In this document: piece after piece, positions 6,031 to 6,050 of the stretch
Position numbering within the stretch: the stretch's first letter is position 1
How the letters are laid out: each line of letters begins with the position of its first letter
Source of the DNA: Sedimenticola sp.
GTDB taxonomy: Bacteria; Pseudomonadota; Gammaproteobacteria; Chromatiales; Chromatiaceae
Direction: 5' to 3'
DNA: 6,050 bases
NCBI GenBank assembly: GCA_026197195.1
Contig: JAPHUG010000479.1
Location: 1-6,050 of the forward strand
Program-made: the position numbers and the translations under genes
The notes under the pieces: model-generated
Database searches by the model: none
What the model saw: only the letters and a program-made list of their open reading frames with translations
Told to the model about the DNA's origin: nothing

Positions 6031-6050
6031 CCGGCCTATTGATGGGGTGG

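Larger units (their letters stand above)
5863..6050. other. Non-coding repeat-bearing tail of the window
   Basis: No convincing gene was found on either strand in these 188 bases. The longest minus-strand start-to-stop frame noticed, beginning at an ATG near 5999, is about 24 codons with no family likeness. The stretch is explained by the 14-bp inverted repeat and the extra arm copy, and probably marks the edge of a repetitive or transposon-derived element continuing to the right. Confidence 0.5.

Overview
The window looks like chromosomal DNA of a free-living or symbiotic gammaproteobacterium. Evidence is the moderate GC content, the many long signalling proteins of mixed PAS/GGDEF/EAL type, and glutaredoxin-family and GNAT sequences that read like gammaproteobacterial ones. 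The genus cannot be fixed from the sequence alone.

Layout. (1) Positions 1-218 hold the 3' end of a plus-strand gene for a TlpA/redoxin-like thiol-disulfide protein; its start lies outside the window. (2) Positions 221-595, minus strand, encode a complete membrane-anchored glutaredoxin-like protein with a CPFC motif. It converges on the TlpA-like gene with a 2-base gap. (3) Positions 596-997 are mostly non-coding and become AT-rich from about 810. They hold promoter-like hexamers, several short dyads and one unproven small hydrophobic reading frame. (4) Positions 998-5344 encode a 1448-residue multidomain protein that dominates the window: TM, periplasmic Cache sensor, TM, coiled coil, five PAS domains, GGDEF, EAL. 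All the key diguanylate cyclase and c-di-GMP phosphodiesterase motifs are intact. (5) Positions 5380-5862 encode a small GNAT acetyltransferase on the same strand, 35 bases downstream and possibly co-transcribed. (6) Positions 5863-6050 are non-coding. They contain a perfect 14-bp inverted repeat and a further diverged copy of one arm, resembling the palindromic repeats that accompany REP-associated/IS200-like transposases.

How the genes may work together. The large protein probably senses an extracellular signal (Cache) and intracellular cues (PAS) and sets cyclic-di-GMP levels, which govern motility, adhesion and biofilm in such bacteria. The two thiol-redox proteins on the left form a separate module. 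A cysteine cluster in the first PAS domain is suggestive of redox or metal sensing but unproven. I see no defence system, CRISPR array, RNA gene or complete mobile element. The least ordinary signals are the repeat cluster at the right end, the eight-G tract inside the GGDEF codons and the PAS1 cysteine cluster.
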